NCBI GenBank assembly: GCA_901472455.1
Contig: LR590464.1
Location: forward strand, 744,001 to 808,000
Direction: 5' to 3'
Source: Leclercia adecarboxylata
Lineage (GTDB): Bacteria; Pseudomonadota; Gammaproteobacteria; Enterobacterales; Enterobacteriaceae
Length of the DNA stretch: 64,000 bases
In this document: piece by piece, positions 42,525 to 51,638 of the stretch
Layout: each line of letters opens with the position of its first letter
How positions within the stretch are numbered: position 1 is the first letter of the stretch
Made by a program: the position numbers and the translations under genes
Notes under the pieces: generated by a model
The model's database searches: none
What the model was told of the DNA's origin: nothing
The model's input: the letters and a program-made list of their open reading frames with translations, nothing else

Positions 42525-44109
42525 TTAACGATGCCGTAATTCACGGTGCTCACCGCCGCCCAGGCGTTCAGATATCTGTGCTCTGCCGTCGCTGCGTTGT
42601 TCCAGATGGCGGCCCAACTGCTCACGGCTTTGCATCCCACGCTGCTGCTGCGCCTGCCAGTTGGCGGAACGGCTGTCGTTGCCGCTGAGGGCGTTGGCGC
42701 GCGGGTGCGTCTGCGTCGCCCGTTGCGGGGCCTGCACCTTGTGGACGGTTTGTTGATGTGCCGCCGTACGTTGGGCATCGCGCTGGGCATTGCTGGCCCC
42801 GTTTCACCGTTTGTGGACGCTCGTTGTCGTATCCCCGGTAGTTATTGCGCCGGGAGATCTGGTTCAACTGCTGGCTTGCTGCCTGGCGCTGGCCGTCACG
42901 GGTGGCCGGATGCGCCGTCCGGGAGAGGTTTTTACCCGTTGAACGCTCCATCTGCGTCATAGCCGCCTGACGCTGGGCGTCGCGGTTCACAGCTCCTTGC
43001 GGCGTAGTAAGGCTGTGATTGACGGTCCGGCGCTCCGCGGTATTGTTCTGCTGGTAACGGTTGTTCAACTGGCTGTTGGCGTAGGGCACGCCGCCGCGAT
43101 AGGCCGGATTATGTTGCCAGCCGTGGTTGGGATCCAGATGCTCTCCACTGATTTTATTGAAGTTATTGACGTTGATATTGATGTTGTTATCGCCGTTCCG
43201 CGAATAGCCATCGTGGTGATCCCGTCATGGTGGTGATGATCCCAGTCGTCATCATCCCAGTCGATATTACTGAAGATGGCGTAGGTGGTGGCTACCCCGA
43301 GGCTGAAGCCAAGCCCTTTGACCAGGCTGTCGGTAAACTGCTCCCCCGGAGGCGGCCGGCAGATAGACCGGCGGGTAACTGCTGTTAGGCCAGGTGCCAT
43401 AAACCGTACTGGGGTTGTAGGTTGGAACATACACGACCTGCGGATCGGCTGATTCAATCTTGATCACCGTTGGCGCGGGCGTTGAGGCTGGGGCTGAGCT
43501 GGCGGCCGTAGTCGATGAAGCGGGTTTCGCCGTTGCAGTTTTTTGCACAGTAGTCACCGTCTGCTGCGGCGTCGATTGCAGCGCGCCGGTTTGCTGCGCC
43601 AGCAGGCGTAAGCGCTGGACAGAGTCCATCACATCCTTCGGCTGATTGAGAAACGCATCCCCGAGATTCTGTACCCATGGCGGGTTTTCCCCCATCAGCG
43701 ACAACAGCTGCGGGAAGGCGACCAGCGATTTAACGCTCGGATCCCAGGGCTGCCCCGCGACGGCCTGAACCGCGGCATCGCCCTGCATACGGGGGGTTAT
43801 CCCGCGACCACTGCGCCGCCTGTATCACGTTCGCCGGATAGGTTGCGGCCATTAAAACTTGCGACAGCAAGGCGTCCGGGTAGAGGGCGACCGGGGCGAC
43901 CCACTGATCGATTTGCGCTGCGGTGTAGGTCACCGGCGCATGCGCCACAGCCGCCGGGGCGGTTTGCGCTGTCGGGGCGGGCTGCACGGGGGCGATGGCT
44001 GAGTGAGGGTCTCGGTTGTGCGGCTATTAACGTAGACCACACCCGAGGCGGCAAACAGCCCGGCACTACATATGAGAGCAAGCAGATGAGGCTTAATGGG
44101 CAACTTCAT
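42525..44109 (-). CDS. yacH: YacH, DUF3300 family exported protein
   Basis: Ortholog of E. coli YacH (DUF3300), function unknown. It starts at ATG 44109 (MKLPIKPHLLALICSAGLFA), a signal peptide or membrane anchor. The DUF3300 domain follows: AQIDQWVAPVALYPDALLSQ, VKSLVAFPQLLSLMGENPPW, DVMDSVQRLRLLAQQTGAL and VYVPTYNPSTVYGTWP. Then come an Asp/His cluster (DWDDDDWDHHHHDG) and a basic, Gln-rich tail with repeats of the type RDAQRQAA and RDGQRQAA, ending ERLGGGEHRELRHR. About 520 residues, shorter than the 617 of E. coli because the tail has fewer repeats. Breaks near 43990, 43797, 43350, 43220, 42800 and 42625. Confidence 0.85.
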
Positions 44110-44544
44110 AATAAGACTCCGGGGAGAGCAAGGCCGTAAGGCGTTTACGTTGCCGCGAGTATATGCACCCGGGTGTGACTTTTTTGACTTAAACTGGGAA
44201 CCGTTCCGAATGGCCGGAAAAAGAGTGTGAGTATTTATTACACAGAGTATATCTGATGATAAAAAAGACAACGGGGAGATTCTTTGGTGTGCCGAAAAGA
44301 TGAAACTTCCCCGCCAGTAACAACGGATTAACGGGTTTGCGTGAGTTTAAATGACCGCTACACCATGCTTAACGATTCAGCAAACAATTCAATGTTGCTT
44401 TTTTGTAAACAGATTAACACTGTGTGAAAATCCTGCTATGCTGCCCGACGCGGTATCGGGCATTTACCCTACAAACTGCTGTCTCCACAGGAGCGTGAAG
44501 AGAACGCCGGCCGCATATGACAATGAGAGCGAGGAGAACCGTCC
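44110..44544. other. Intergenic region between yacH and acnB (435 bp)
   Basis: A divergent regulatory region. The acnB side holds a near-consensus promoter at 44414-44442 and a leader of about 95 nt with a GAGGAG ribosome binding site at 44531-44536. The yacH side (44110-44300) must hold the yacH promoter, which I could not identify with confidence. No repeat, tRNA or supported small gene was seen. Confidence 0.6.
44414..44442 (+). promoter_or_regulatory. Probable acnB promoter
   Basis: TTAACA (44414-44419) and TATGCT (44437-44442) are separated by exactly 17 bp and precede the acnB GTG by 102 bp. The -10 box is preceded by TGC (44434-44436), a possible extended -10. Both are strong sigma-70 type boxes. 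Confidence 0.7.
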
Positions 44545-47143
44545 GTGCTAGAAGAATACCGTAAGCACGTAGCAGAACGTGCCGCCGAGGGAATTGTACC
44601 CAAACCCTTAGATGCTACCCAAATGGCTGGGCTCGTCGAGCTGCTGAAGAATCCGCCTAAAGGCGAAGAAGAATTCCTGTTAGATCTGTTGATCAACCGT
44701 GTACCGCCAGGCGTCGATGAAGCCGCCTACGTTAAAGCCGGTTTCCTTGCTGCGATTGCCAAAGGCGAAGCAACCTCCCCACTGGTTACCCCTGAAAAAG
44801 CGATTGAACTGCTCGGCACCATGCAGGGTGGCTATAACATTCATCCGCTGATTGATGCGCTGGACAGCGACACGCTGGCCCCTATTGCCGCTAAAGCACT
44901 GTCCCACACGCTGCTGATGTTCGATAACTTCTACGACGTAGAAGAGAAAGCGAAAGCGGGCAACAGCTACGCGAAGCAGGTAATGCAGTCCTGGGCAGAT
45001 GCCGAATGGTTCCTGAGCCGCCCTGCGCTGGCGGAAAAAATGACCGTTACCGTCTTTAAGGTGACAGGCGAAACCAACACCGATGACCTCTCTCCGGCCC
45101 CGGATGCCTGGTCACGCCCGGATATCCCACTGCACGCGCTGGCGATGCTGAAAAACGCCCGTGAAGGTATTGTCCCGGATCAGCCGGGTGTTGTCGGCCC
45201 GATCAAACAGATCGAAGCCCTGCAGCAGAAAGGTTTCCCGCTGGCTTACGTCGGTGACGTGGTTGGTACCGGTTCTTCCCGTAAATCCGCAACGAACTCC
45301 GTGCTGTGGTTTATGGGCGATGACATCCCGCACGTGCCGAACAAGCGCGGCGGCGGCCTGTGCCTCGGTGGCAAAATTGCCCCTATCTTCTTCAACACCA
45401 TGGAAGATGCTGGCGCACTGCCAATCGAAGTGGACGTGAACAACCTGAACATGGGCGACGTGATCGACGTTTACCCGTTCAAAGGCGAAGTCCGTAACCA
45501 CGAAACCAACGAATTGCTGGCAAGCTTTGAGCTGAAAAACTGACGTACTGATCGACGAAGTACGTGCTGGTGGTCGTATCCCGCTGATCATCGGCCGTGG
45601 CCTGACCACCAAGGCGCGTGAAGCGCTGGGTCTGCCGCACAGCGATGTCTTCCGTCAGGCGAAAGACGTGGCCGAAAGCAACCGTGGTTACTCTCTGGCG
45701 CAGAAAATGGTTGGCCGTGCATGCGGCGTAGCCGGTATCCGTCCGGGTGCCTACTGCGAGCCGAAGATGACCTCCGTTGGCTCTCAGGACACCACCGGTC
45801 CAATGACCCGTGACGAACTGAAAGACCTGGCGTGCCTGGGCTTCTCCTCTGACCTGGTGATGCAGTCCTTCTGCCACACCGCGGCCTATCCGAAGCCGGT
45901 TGATGTCACCACGCACCACACGCTGCCAGACTTCATCATGAACCGTGGCGGTGTCTCCCTGCGTCCGGGCGATGGCGTGATCCACTCCTGGCTGAACCGT
46001 ATGTTGCTGCCAGATACCGTCGGTACCGGCGGTGACTCCCATACCCGTTTCCCGATTGGGATCTCCTTCCCGGCGGGTTCTGGTCTGGTGGCCTTTGCCG
46101 CTGCGACCGGCGTCATGCCGCTGGACATGCCGGAATCCGTTCTGGTGCGTTTCAAAGGCAAAATGCAGCCGGGCATCACCCTGCGCGATCTGGTGCACGC
46201 GATCCCGCTGTACGCGATCAAACAGGGCCTGCTGACCGTTGAGAAGAAAGGTAAGAAAAACATCTTCTCTGGCCGCATCCTCGAGATCGAAGGTCTGCCG
46301 GATCTGAAAGTGGAGCAGGCGTTCGAACTGACCGATGCTTCCGCTGAGCGTTCTGCTGCGGGCTGTACCATTAAGCTGAACCAGGCGCCAATCGAAGAGT
46401 ATCTGACCTCTAACATCGTGCTGCTGAAGTGGATGATTGCTGAAGGCTACGGCGACCGTCGTACCCTGGAGCGTCGTATTCAGGGCATGGAAAAATGGCT
46501 GGCGGATCCACAGCTGCTGGAAGCCGATGCTGACGCAGAATACGCGGCGGTGATCGACATCGATCTGGCCGACATCAAAGAGCCGATTCTGTGTGCACCG
46601 AACGATCCTGATGACGCACGTCTGCTCTCAGACGTACAGGGCGACAAGATCGACGAAGTGTTCATCGGCTCCTGCATGACCAACATCGGCCACTTCCGCG
46701 CTGCCGGTAAACTGCTGGATACCCACAAAGGCCAACTGCCGACCCGTCTGTGGGTGGCTCCGCCAACCCGTATGGATGCGGCGCAGCTGACCGAAGAGGG
46801 CTACTACAGCGTGTTTGGTAAGAGCGGGGCGCGTATTGAAATCCCGGGTTGCTCCCTGTGTATGGGTAACCAGGCGCGCGTGGCTGACGGTGCGACCGTT
46901 GTGTCTACCTCGACCCGTAACTTCCCGAACCGTTTAGGTACTGGTGCTAACGTCTACCTGGCCTCTGCGGAGCTGGCGGCGGTTGCGGCACTGATTGGCA
47001 AACTGCCAACGCCGGAAGAGTACCAGACCTTTGTGGCGCAGGTAGATAAGACCGCGGTAGATACTTATCGCTATCTGAACTTCGATCAGCTCTCTCAGTA
47101 CACTGAGAAGGCTGACGGGGTGATCTTCCAGACCGCAGTATAA
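44545..47143 (+). CDS. acnB: Aconitate hydratase B (also 2-methylisocitrate dehydratase)
   Basis: AcnB is the main TCA-cycle aconitase, a [4Fe-4S] enzyme; without its cluster it can bind its own mRNA. It starts at GTG 44545 ([16 protein letters not shown]) behind GAGGAG. The N-terminal HEAT-like domain, the swivel domain ([20 protein letters not shown]) and the catalytic domains follow; the cluster cysteines are in [12 protein letters not shown] (near 710) and [13 protein letters not shown] (near 769 and 772). One extra A near 45537 (ctgaaaaactg) breaks the frame after FELK. Total length is exactly one base over 865 codons plus stop. Confidence 0.97.
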
Positions 47144-47174
47144 GCCGCAAAACCGTCTCTCTGGAGACGCAATC

Positions 47175-47205
47175 GCCCGGTGGCGCTACGCTTACCGGGC
47201 CTGCA
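47175..47205 (+). repeat. REP-like palindromic element after acnB
   Basis: GCCCGGT...ACCGGGC with the centre GGCGCTACGCTT is the enterobacterial REP type of palindrome, directly followed by CTGCAAG. A second copy with the same arms is at 51569-51598. It stands between the acnB stop and its terminator and may protect the 3' end of the message. Confidence 0.8.
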
Positions 47206-47208
47206 AGA

Positions 47209-47235
47209 CCCATCGCAACCGCGGTGGGTTTTTTA
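47209..47235 (+). terminator. Terminator after acnB
   Basis: CCCATCGC (47209-47216) and GCGGTGGG (47221-47228) form an 8-bp stem with one G-U pair and loop AACC, followed by TTTTTTATTTT. Good intrinsic terminator for acnB. Confidence 0.85.
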
Positions 47236-47317
47236 TTTTCATTCCTTCACGCGTTACGCTTTTTTTCTTCCCCTGTGCTGCGATAATTACATCAAGGGCT
47301 TTGCAGAGGAAAATACT

Positions 47318-47682
47318 ATGGATTACGAATTTCTGCGTGATATCACCGGTGTGGTGAAAAGTGCGTATGTCGATGGGCCATGAGGTGGTCGGTCACTGGT
47401 TCAATGAGGAAGTGAAAGAGAACCTGAGCCTGCTCGATGAAGTGGAACAGGCTGCGCGCACCGTGAAAGGCAGTGAACGATCCTGGCAACGCGCTGGACA
47501 TGAATACACGTTATGGATGGACGGCGAAGAGGTCATGGTTCGCGCCAACCAGCTGGAGTTTTCCGGCCGACGAGATGGAAGAGGGGATGAATTACTACGA
47601 TGAGGAGAGCCTGTCGCTGTGCGGCGTAGAGGATTTCCTTCAGGTGGTAGCGGCCTACCGTGACTTCCTGAAACAGAAATAA
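47318..47682 (+). CDS. yacL: YacL, UPF0231 family protein
   Basis: Conserved small cytoplasmic protein of unknown function (UPF0231), 120 residues in E. coli. It starts at ATG 47318 ([14 protein letters not shown]) with AGAGGA upstream. The middle reads [20 protein letters not shown] and [20 protein letters not shown]; the end is [20 protein letters not shown]. Extra bases near 47361 (gaaaagtg) and near 47568 (ggccgac) break the frame twice; the length is 2 nt over the expected 363, which agrees. It converges on speD with 31 bp between stops. Confidence 0.92.
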
Positions 47683-47713
47683 AATCATGAGCATCCTTGC
47701 TCCCACCGATGCC

Positions 47714-48517
47714 TTATACGGTCGCAATGTTGCGGCCGTAGTAAATTTCGCGCATCTCTTTCCACAGCAGGTCCGTGATGACCTTACGCTCATCTTCGCT
47801 TAAATCTTCCGGCCGGGTATGGAAACATGTAGTGCTTCAGGTCGAACTCCTTCAGCAGCATCTTGGTATGGAAGATATTTTTCCTGATACACGTTCACAT
47901 CCATCATGTCGTACAGCGATTTCATATCTTCAGACATGAAGTTTCTGAATCGAGTTAATTTCATGATCGATAAAGTGCTTCATACCGTTGATATCACGGG
48001 TAAATCCGCGCACGCGATAGTCGATGGTGACGATATCCGACTCAAGCTGATGAATCAGGTAGTTCAACGCATTGAGGGGGGAGATGACGCCGCAGGTCGA
48101 TACTTCAATATCGGCACGAAAAGTACATAACCCGCCTTCCGGGTGACTCTCCGGGTAGGGTATGTACGCAGATGTGGCTCTTATCGAGATGGGCAACGAC
48201 CGCTTCCGGCAGCGGGCCGGGATGCTCACTGTGGTCGATAAGCGTCGGGTCAACCGGCTCTTCACTGGACCAGAATGGTGACGCTGGCACCCCTGGGGGT
48301 TCATAATCCTGTCGCGCGATATTTCAGGATATTGGCCCCGATGATGGAGCAGGTCTCTGACAGGATCTCCGGTCAGTCGGTTGGCGTTATAGAGTTCATC
48401 GATATAGGCGATATAACCATCGCGCTCTTCCGCCGTTTTAACATAGCAGATATCGTAAATACAAAAACTCAGGCTTTTGGTCAGGTTGTTAAAGCCATGC
48501 AGTTTTAGCTTTTTCAA
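47714..48517 (-). CDS. speD: S-adenosylmethionine decarboxylase SpeD
   Basis: SpeD makes decarboxylated SAM, the aminopropyl donor for SpeE. It is a pyruvoyl enzyme formed by self-cleavage between Lys and Ser of [11 protein letters not shown], which is present. I start at TTG 48517 ([20 protein letters not shown]), the rare start also used in E. coli. Further stretches are [40 protein letters not shown] and [20 protein letters not shown], ending [13 protein letters not shown] at TAA 47714-47716. Breaks near 48365, 48315, 48262, 48165, 47940, 47878 and 47812; 9 nt over the expected 795. It starts 5 bp after speE. Confidence 0.92.
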
Positions 48518-48522
48518 TTCAT

Positions 48523-49385
48523 TCACCCCCTCAGAGCCTCTTGCAAATATTGCCGGTAAGGCAAAGGCTGCGGTAATGGACGGCCGGATTGTAATAACGG
48601 CAGCGTCAGATTTGCGTGCTGGAAGCGCGGCCTGAATGATACCGGTGGAGAGATGACGCAGGGCTTCATTATCCGTTGCCCAGGCAAAGGTCATCACGCC
48701 GCCGTAATAGGTGGGGATCGCCGCCTGGTAGAAGCTGACGTCAGTAAAGTAATGGCTCAGCTTACGGTGGCTGTCGATAGCCTCATCCTGCTGCAGGAAG
48801 CAGACGCCGTTCTGGGCGACGAAGACCCCGCCGGGGTTCAGGCAGCGTTTGCAGCCTTCATAGAACGCCGAGGTAAACAGGCTTTCGCCTGGCCCAATCG
48901 GATCGGTGCAATCAGAGATGATGAACATCAAAGGTGCGCGTCGTCTGGTTAACAAAATTGACGCCATCGTCAATCACCAGCGTAAAGCGCGGATCGTCGT
49001 AGCTTCCGGCGTTGTGATTGGGCAGATACTGGCGGCAGAAAGAGACGACGCCAGCGTCAATCTCGACCATGGTAATGCTTTCAATGGTTTTGTGGCGGGA
49101 GACTTCACGCAGCATGGCGCCGTCGCCACCGCCGATGATCAGCACATGTTTTGCATTGCCGTGTGCCAGCAGCGGTACGTGAGTCATCATTTCATGATAG
49201 ATGAACTCATCACGCTCGGTGGTTTGCACCACGCCATCCAGCGCCATTACCCGGCCAAAAGCCGCGTTTTCGAAAATGATCAGATCCTGATGATCGGTTT
49301 TCTCATGATAGAGCACGTTATCAATGGCAAAGTACTGTCCAAACTGGTCATGCAGCGTTTCATGCCACATTTTCTTTTCGGCCAT
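48523..49385 (-). CDS. speE: Spermidine synthase SpeE
   Basis: SpeE transfers the aminopropyl group from decarboxylated SAM to putrescine. It starts at ATG 49385 with GGAGG upstream ([20 protein letters not shown]). The nucleotide loop [38 protein letters not shown] and the acidic site [18 protein letters not shown] are conserved. Breaks lie near 48925 and within 48555-48645; the true end is [13 protein letters not shown] at TGA 48523-48525. As printed, the last part of speE reads without a stop into speD (48973 to 47930), which is an artefact of these breaks, not a fusion. Confidence 0.93.
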
Positions 49386-49443
49386 GGGATGATACCTCCT
49401 TTGTTAACACCCGCTTAAAACAGGCGCAACATCATAGCTAACA

Positions 49444-49465
49444 ATGACCGTGGTTGCACGGTCAT
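49444..49465. terminator. Hairpin between yacC and speE
   Basis: ATGACCGTG (49444-49452) and CACGGTCAT (49457-49465) form a perfect 9-bp stem with a 4-nt loop. It lies between yacC and speE, both on -. On that strand TTGTT rather than a long T-run follows, so it may be a weak terminator or an RNA processing site. Confidence 0.5.
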
Positions 49466-49496
49466 CAATTCAGCAAAAGGGCATCGGGAGGGGGAG

Positions 49497-49845
49497 TTAC
49501 TTAACGTAGGCGAGCAGGCTCAGTGAATCGCGAGCCAGAGCTTTACATTTTTTTGCTGTGGGAATGCCGATGCCGCTGAGATCGCGGTAGCTGTCTTCAC
49601 CGAGGGTTTTCATATCAAAACTGTCGTAGTTGCTCAGATCCCACTGGTTCTGTTGAGCAAAGAAGACCAGCGCGCGACGGATCTGGCCGTTAGGTAAATT
49701 CTGGTAGCCACAGTCGTTTTTCAGGAATACAAAACACCGCCGTTAAATCCGCCATGTCTTCGGCTTCATTTTCACTCAGCGCATAGCTGTTTGCGCAACT
49801 CATCATCAGGGTGCTGAACAGAATTGTTCGGAAAAACGTCTTCAT
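49497..49845 (-). CDS. yacC: YacC, small exported PulS/OutS-type protein
   Basis: Small exported protein similar to the PulS/OutS pilotin group, function in this organism unknown. It starts at ATG 49845 ([20 protein letters not shown]), a signal peptide with a cysteine at position 17, followed by [18 protein letters not shown]. One extra T near 49732 (gttttgt) breaks the frame; the second half reads [40 protein letters not shown] and ends SLSLLAYVK. One nt over the expected 348. Divergent from cueO and upstream of speE. Confidence 0.9.
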
Positions 49846-49925
49846 TGCTTCTACCAATACGTCACGGAAATTCAACGTTAGCACACTTCCCGCCGGTGCG
49901 ACGATCTTTATTCTCTCTGCTTTTC

Positions 49926-49957
49926 TTGACCTTCCGGCAAGGGGGAGGGTTTATGCT
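49926..49957 (+). promoter_or_regulatory. cueO promoter with CueR operator
   Basis: TTGACC (49926-49931) and TATGCT (49952-49957) bracket an imperfect inverted repeat ACCTTCC / GGAGGGT, the CueR (MerR family) type of operator within an over-long spacer. CueR promoters normally have a 19-bp spacer; here it counts 20, and the run of five G suggests one surplus base. Copper-activated transcription of cueO is expected by E. coli precedent. Confidence 0.8.
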
Positions 49958-49991
49958 CATCTCATCGAATGCTGCGAATACGGAGATGAAC

Positions 49992-51564
49992 ATGCAACGC
50001 CGTGATTTTTTAAAATATTCTGCTGCACTGGGTGTCGCCAGTGCCCTGCCGCTGTGGAGTCGCGCCGCTTTTGCGGCCGAGCGTCCCGTTCTGCCAATCC
50101 CCAATTTACTGACGCCCGATGCGCGTAATCAGGTGAAGCTGGTGGTGCAGGCGGGTAAAACTACCTTTGGCCCGCACAACGCCACCACCTGGGGCTACAA
50201 CGGCAATCTGCTTGGCCCGGCCATTCAGCTACACAAGGGAAAAGCGCTGACCGTAACTATCCACAACACCCTCAATGAAGAGACCACCGTCCACTGGCAT
50301 GGTCTGGAAGTGCCGGGCGAGGTGGACGGTGGCCCGCATGGCATCATTAAACCCGGCGGCCAGCGGACGGTGACCTTTACCCCGGACCAGCAAGCGGCAA
50401 CCTGCTGGTTCCATCCCCATCAGCATGGGAAAACCGGGCATCAGGTGGCGATGGGACTCGCCGGGCTGGTGCTGATTGAGGATGACGAAAGTCGCCTGCT
50501 GCGTCTGCCAAAGCAGTGGGGCATCGACGATGTACCGGTGATTGTCCAGGATAAAAAATTTACTGCCGACGGGCAGATTGACTATCAGCTGGATGTGATG
50601 AGCGCCGCGGTGGGGCTGGTTTGGTGACACGCTGCTGGCCAACGGCGCGATTTACCCGCAGCACAATGCCCCGAAAGGCTGGCTGCGTCTGCGCCTGCTC
50701 AACGGCTGTAACGCCCGCTCGCTTAACTTTGCCGCCAGCGATAAACGCCCGCTGTATGTGGTCGCCAGTGACGGAGGGCTGCTGGCGGAGCCGGTGAAAG
50801 TGACCGAGTTGCCGATGCTGATGGGCGAACGTTTTGAGGTGCTGGTGGATATCAGCGACGGCAAGGCGTTTGACCTGGTGACCCTGCCGATCAGCCAGAT
50901 GGGGATGGCCGTGGCACCGTTCGATAAACCACACCCGGTGCTGCGCATTCAGCCGCTGCTGGTGACCGCATCGGGCACATTGCCGGATACGCTGACCACC
51001 CTGCCGGCTCTGCCATCACTTGAGGGGCTGACCCAGCGGAAGCTGCTGCTGTCGATGGATCCGATGCTGGACATGATGGGCATGCAGGCATTAATGAAAA
51101 AGTACGGGCACCAGGCAATGGCAGGTATGGACCACGGCCAGATGGAGCATGGTCAGATGGACCACGGCAAGATGGATCACGGCAAGATGGGCGTGATGGA
51201 TCACAGCATGCATGCGTTTGATTTCCATAACGGCAACCGCATTAACGGCCAGGCCTTCGACATGCATACCCCGCAGTTCGCGGCCACCAAAGGGCAGTAT
51301 GAGCGTTGGGTGATCTCAGGGGAGGGCGACATGATGTTGCACCCGTTCCACATTCACGGCACCCAGTTCCGCATCCTGGCGGAAAACGGCAAAGCGCCAG
51401 CGGTGCATCGCGCGGGCTGGAAGGATACGGTGCGCGTTGAGGGCGGGGTAAGCGAGGTATTAGTGAAGTTCGATCATGCTGCGCCGAAAGAATTTGCCTA
51501 TATGGCGCACTGTCATCTGTTAGAGCATGAAGATACGGGGATGATGCTCGGCTTCACCGTATAA
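49992..51564 (+). CDS. cueO: Multicopper oxidase CueO
   Basis: CueO is a periplasmic multicopper oxidase that oxidises Cu(I) to the less toxic Cu(II). It starts at ATG 49992 with a twin-arginine signal ([20 protein letters not shown], cut near AFA). Copper ligands are in [36 protein letters not shown] and [17 protein letters not shown] Met/His-rich insert (about residues 370-400) carries four tandem MDHGQ/K units. One surplus G near 50614 breaks the frame between SAAVG and WFGDTLL. It ends convergent with gcd, with a REP and a terminator between. Confidence 0.95.
51127..51186 (+). repeat. 15-bp tandem repeat coding the CueO Met/His-rich insert
   Basis: Four 15-bp units starting at 51127, 51142, 51157 and 51172 encode [15 protein letters not shown] and MDHGK. 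The units differ only at a few positions. The corresponding E. coli insert is also Met/His-rich but not so regular. Confidence 0.9.
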
Positions 51565-51568
51565 AAAA

Positions 51569-51598
51569 GCCCGGTGGCGCTAACGCCTACCGGGCCTG
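51569..51598 (+). repeat. REP-like palindromic element after cueO
   Basis: GCCCGGTGGCGCTAACGCCTACCGGGC, the same arms as the element at 47175, starts 4 bp after the cueO stop and is followed by CTGGAG. Confidence 0.8.
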
Positions 51599-51605
51599 GA
51601 GCTTT

Positions 51606-51638
51606 AAAACGGCAACCCTGGTTGCCGTTTTGCTTTTA
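51606..51638. terminator. Bidirectional terminator between cueO and gcd
   Basis: AAAACGGCAACC (51606-51617) and GGTTGCCGTTTT (51620-51631) form a perfect 12-bp stem with a 2-nt loop, followed by GCTTTTAC that contains the gcd stop codon. It is nearly identical to the element at 54846-54877. Confidence 0.9.
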
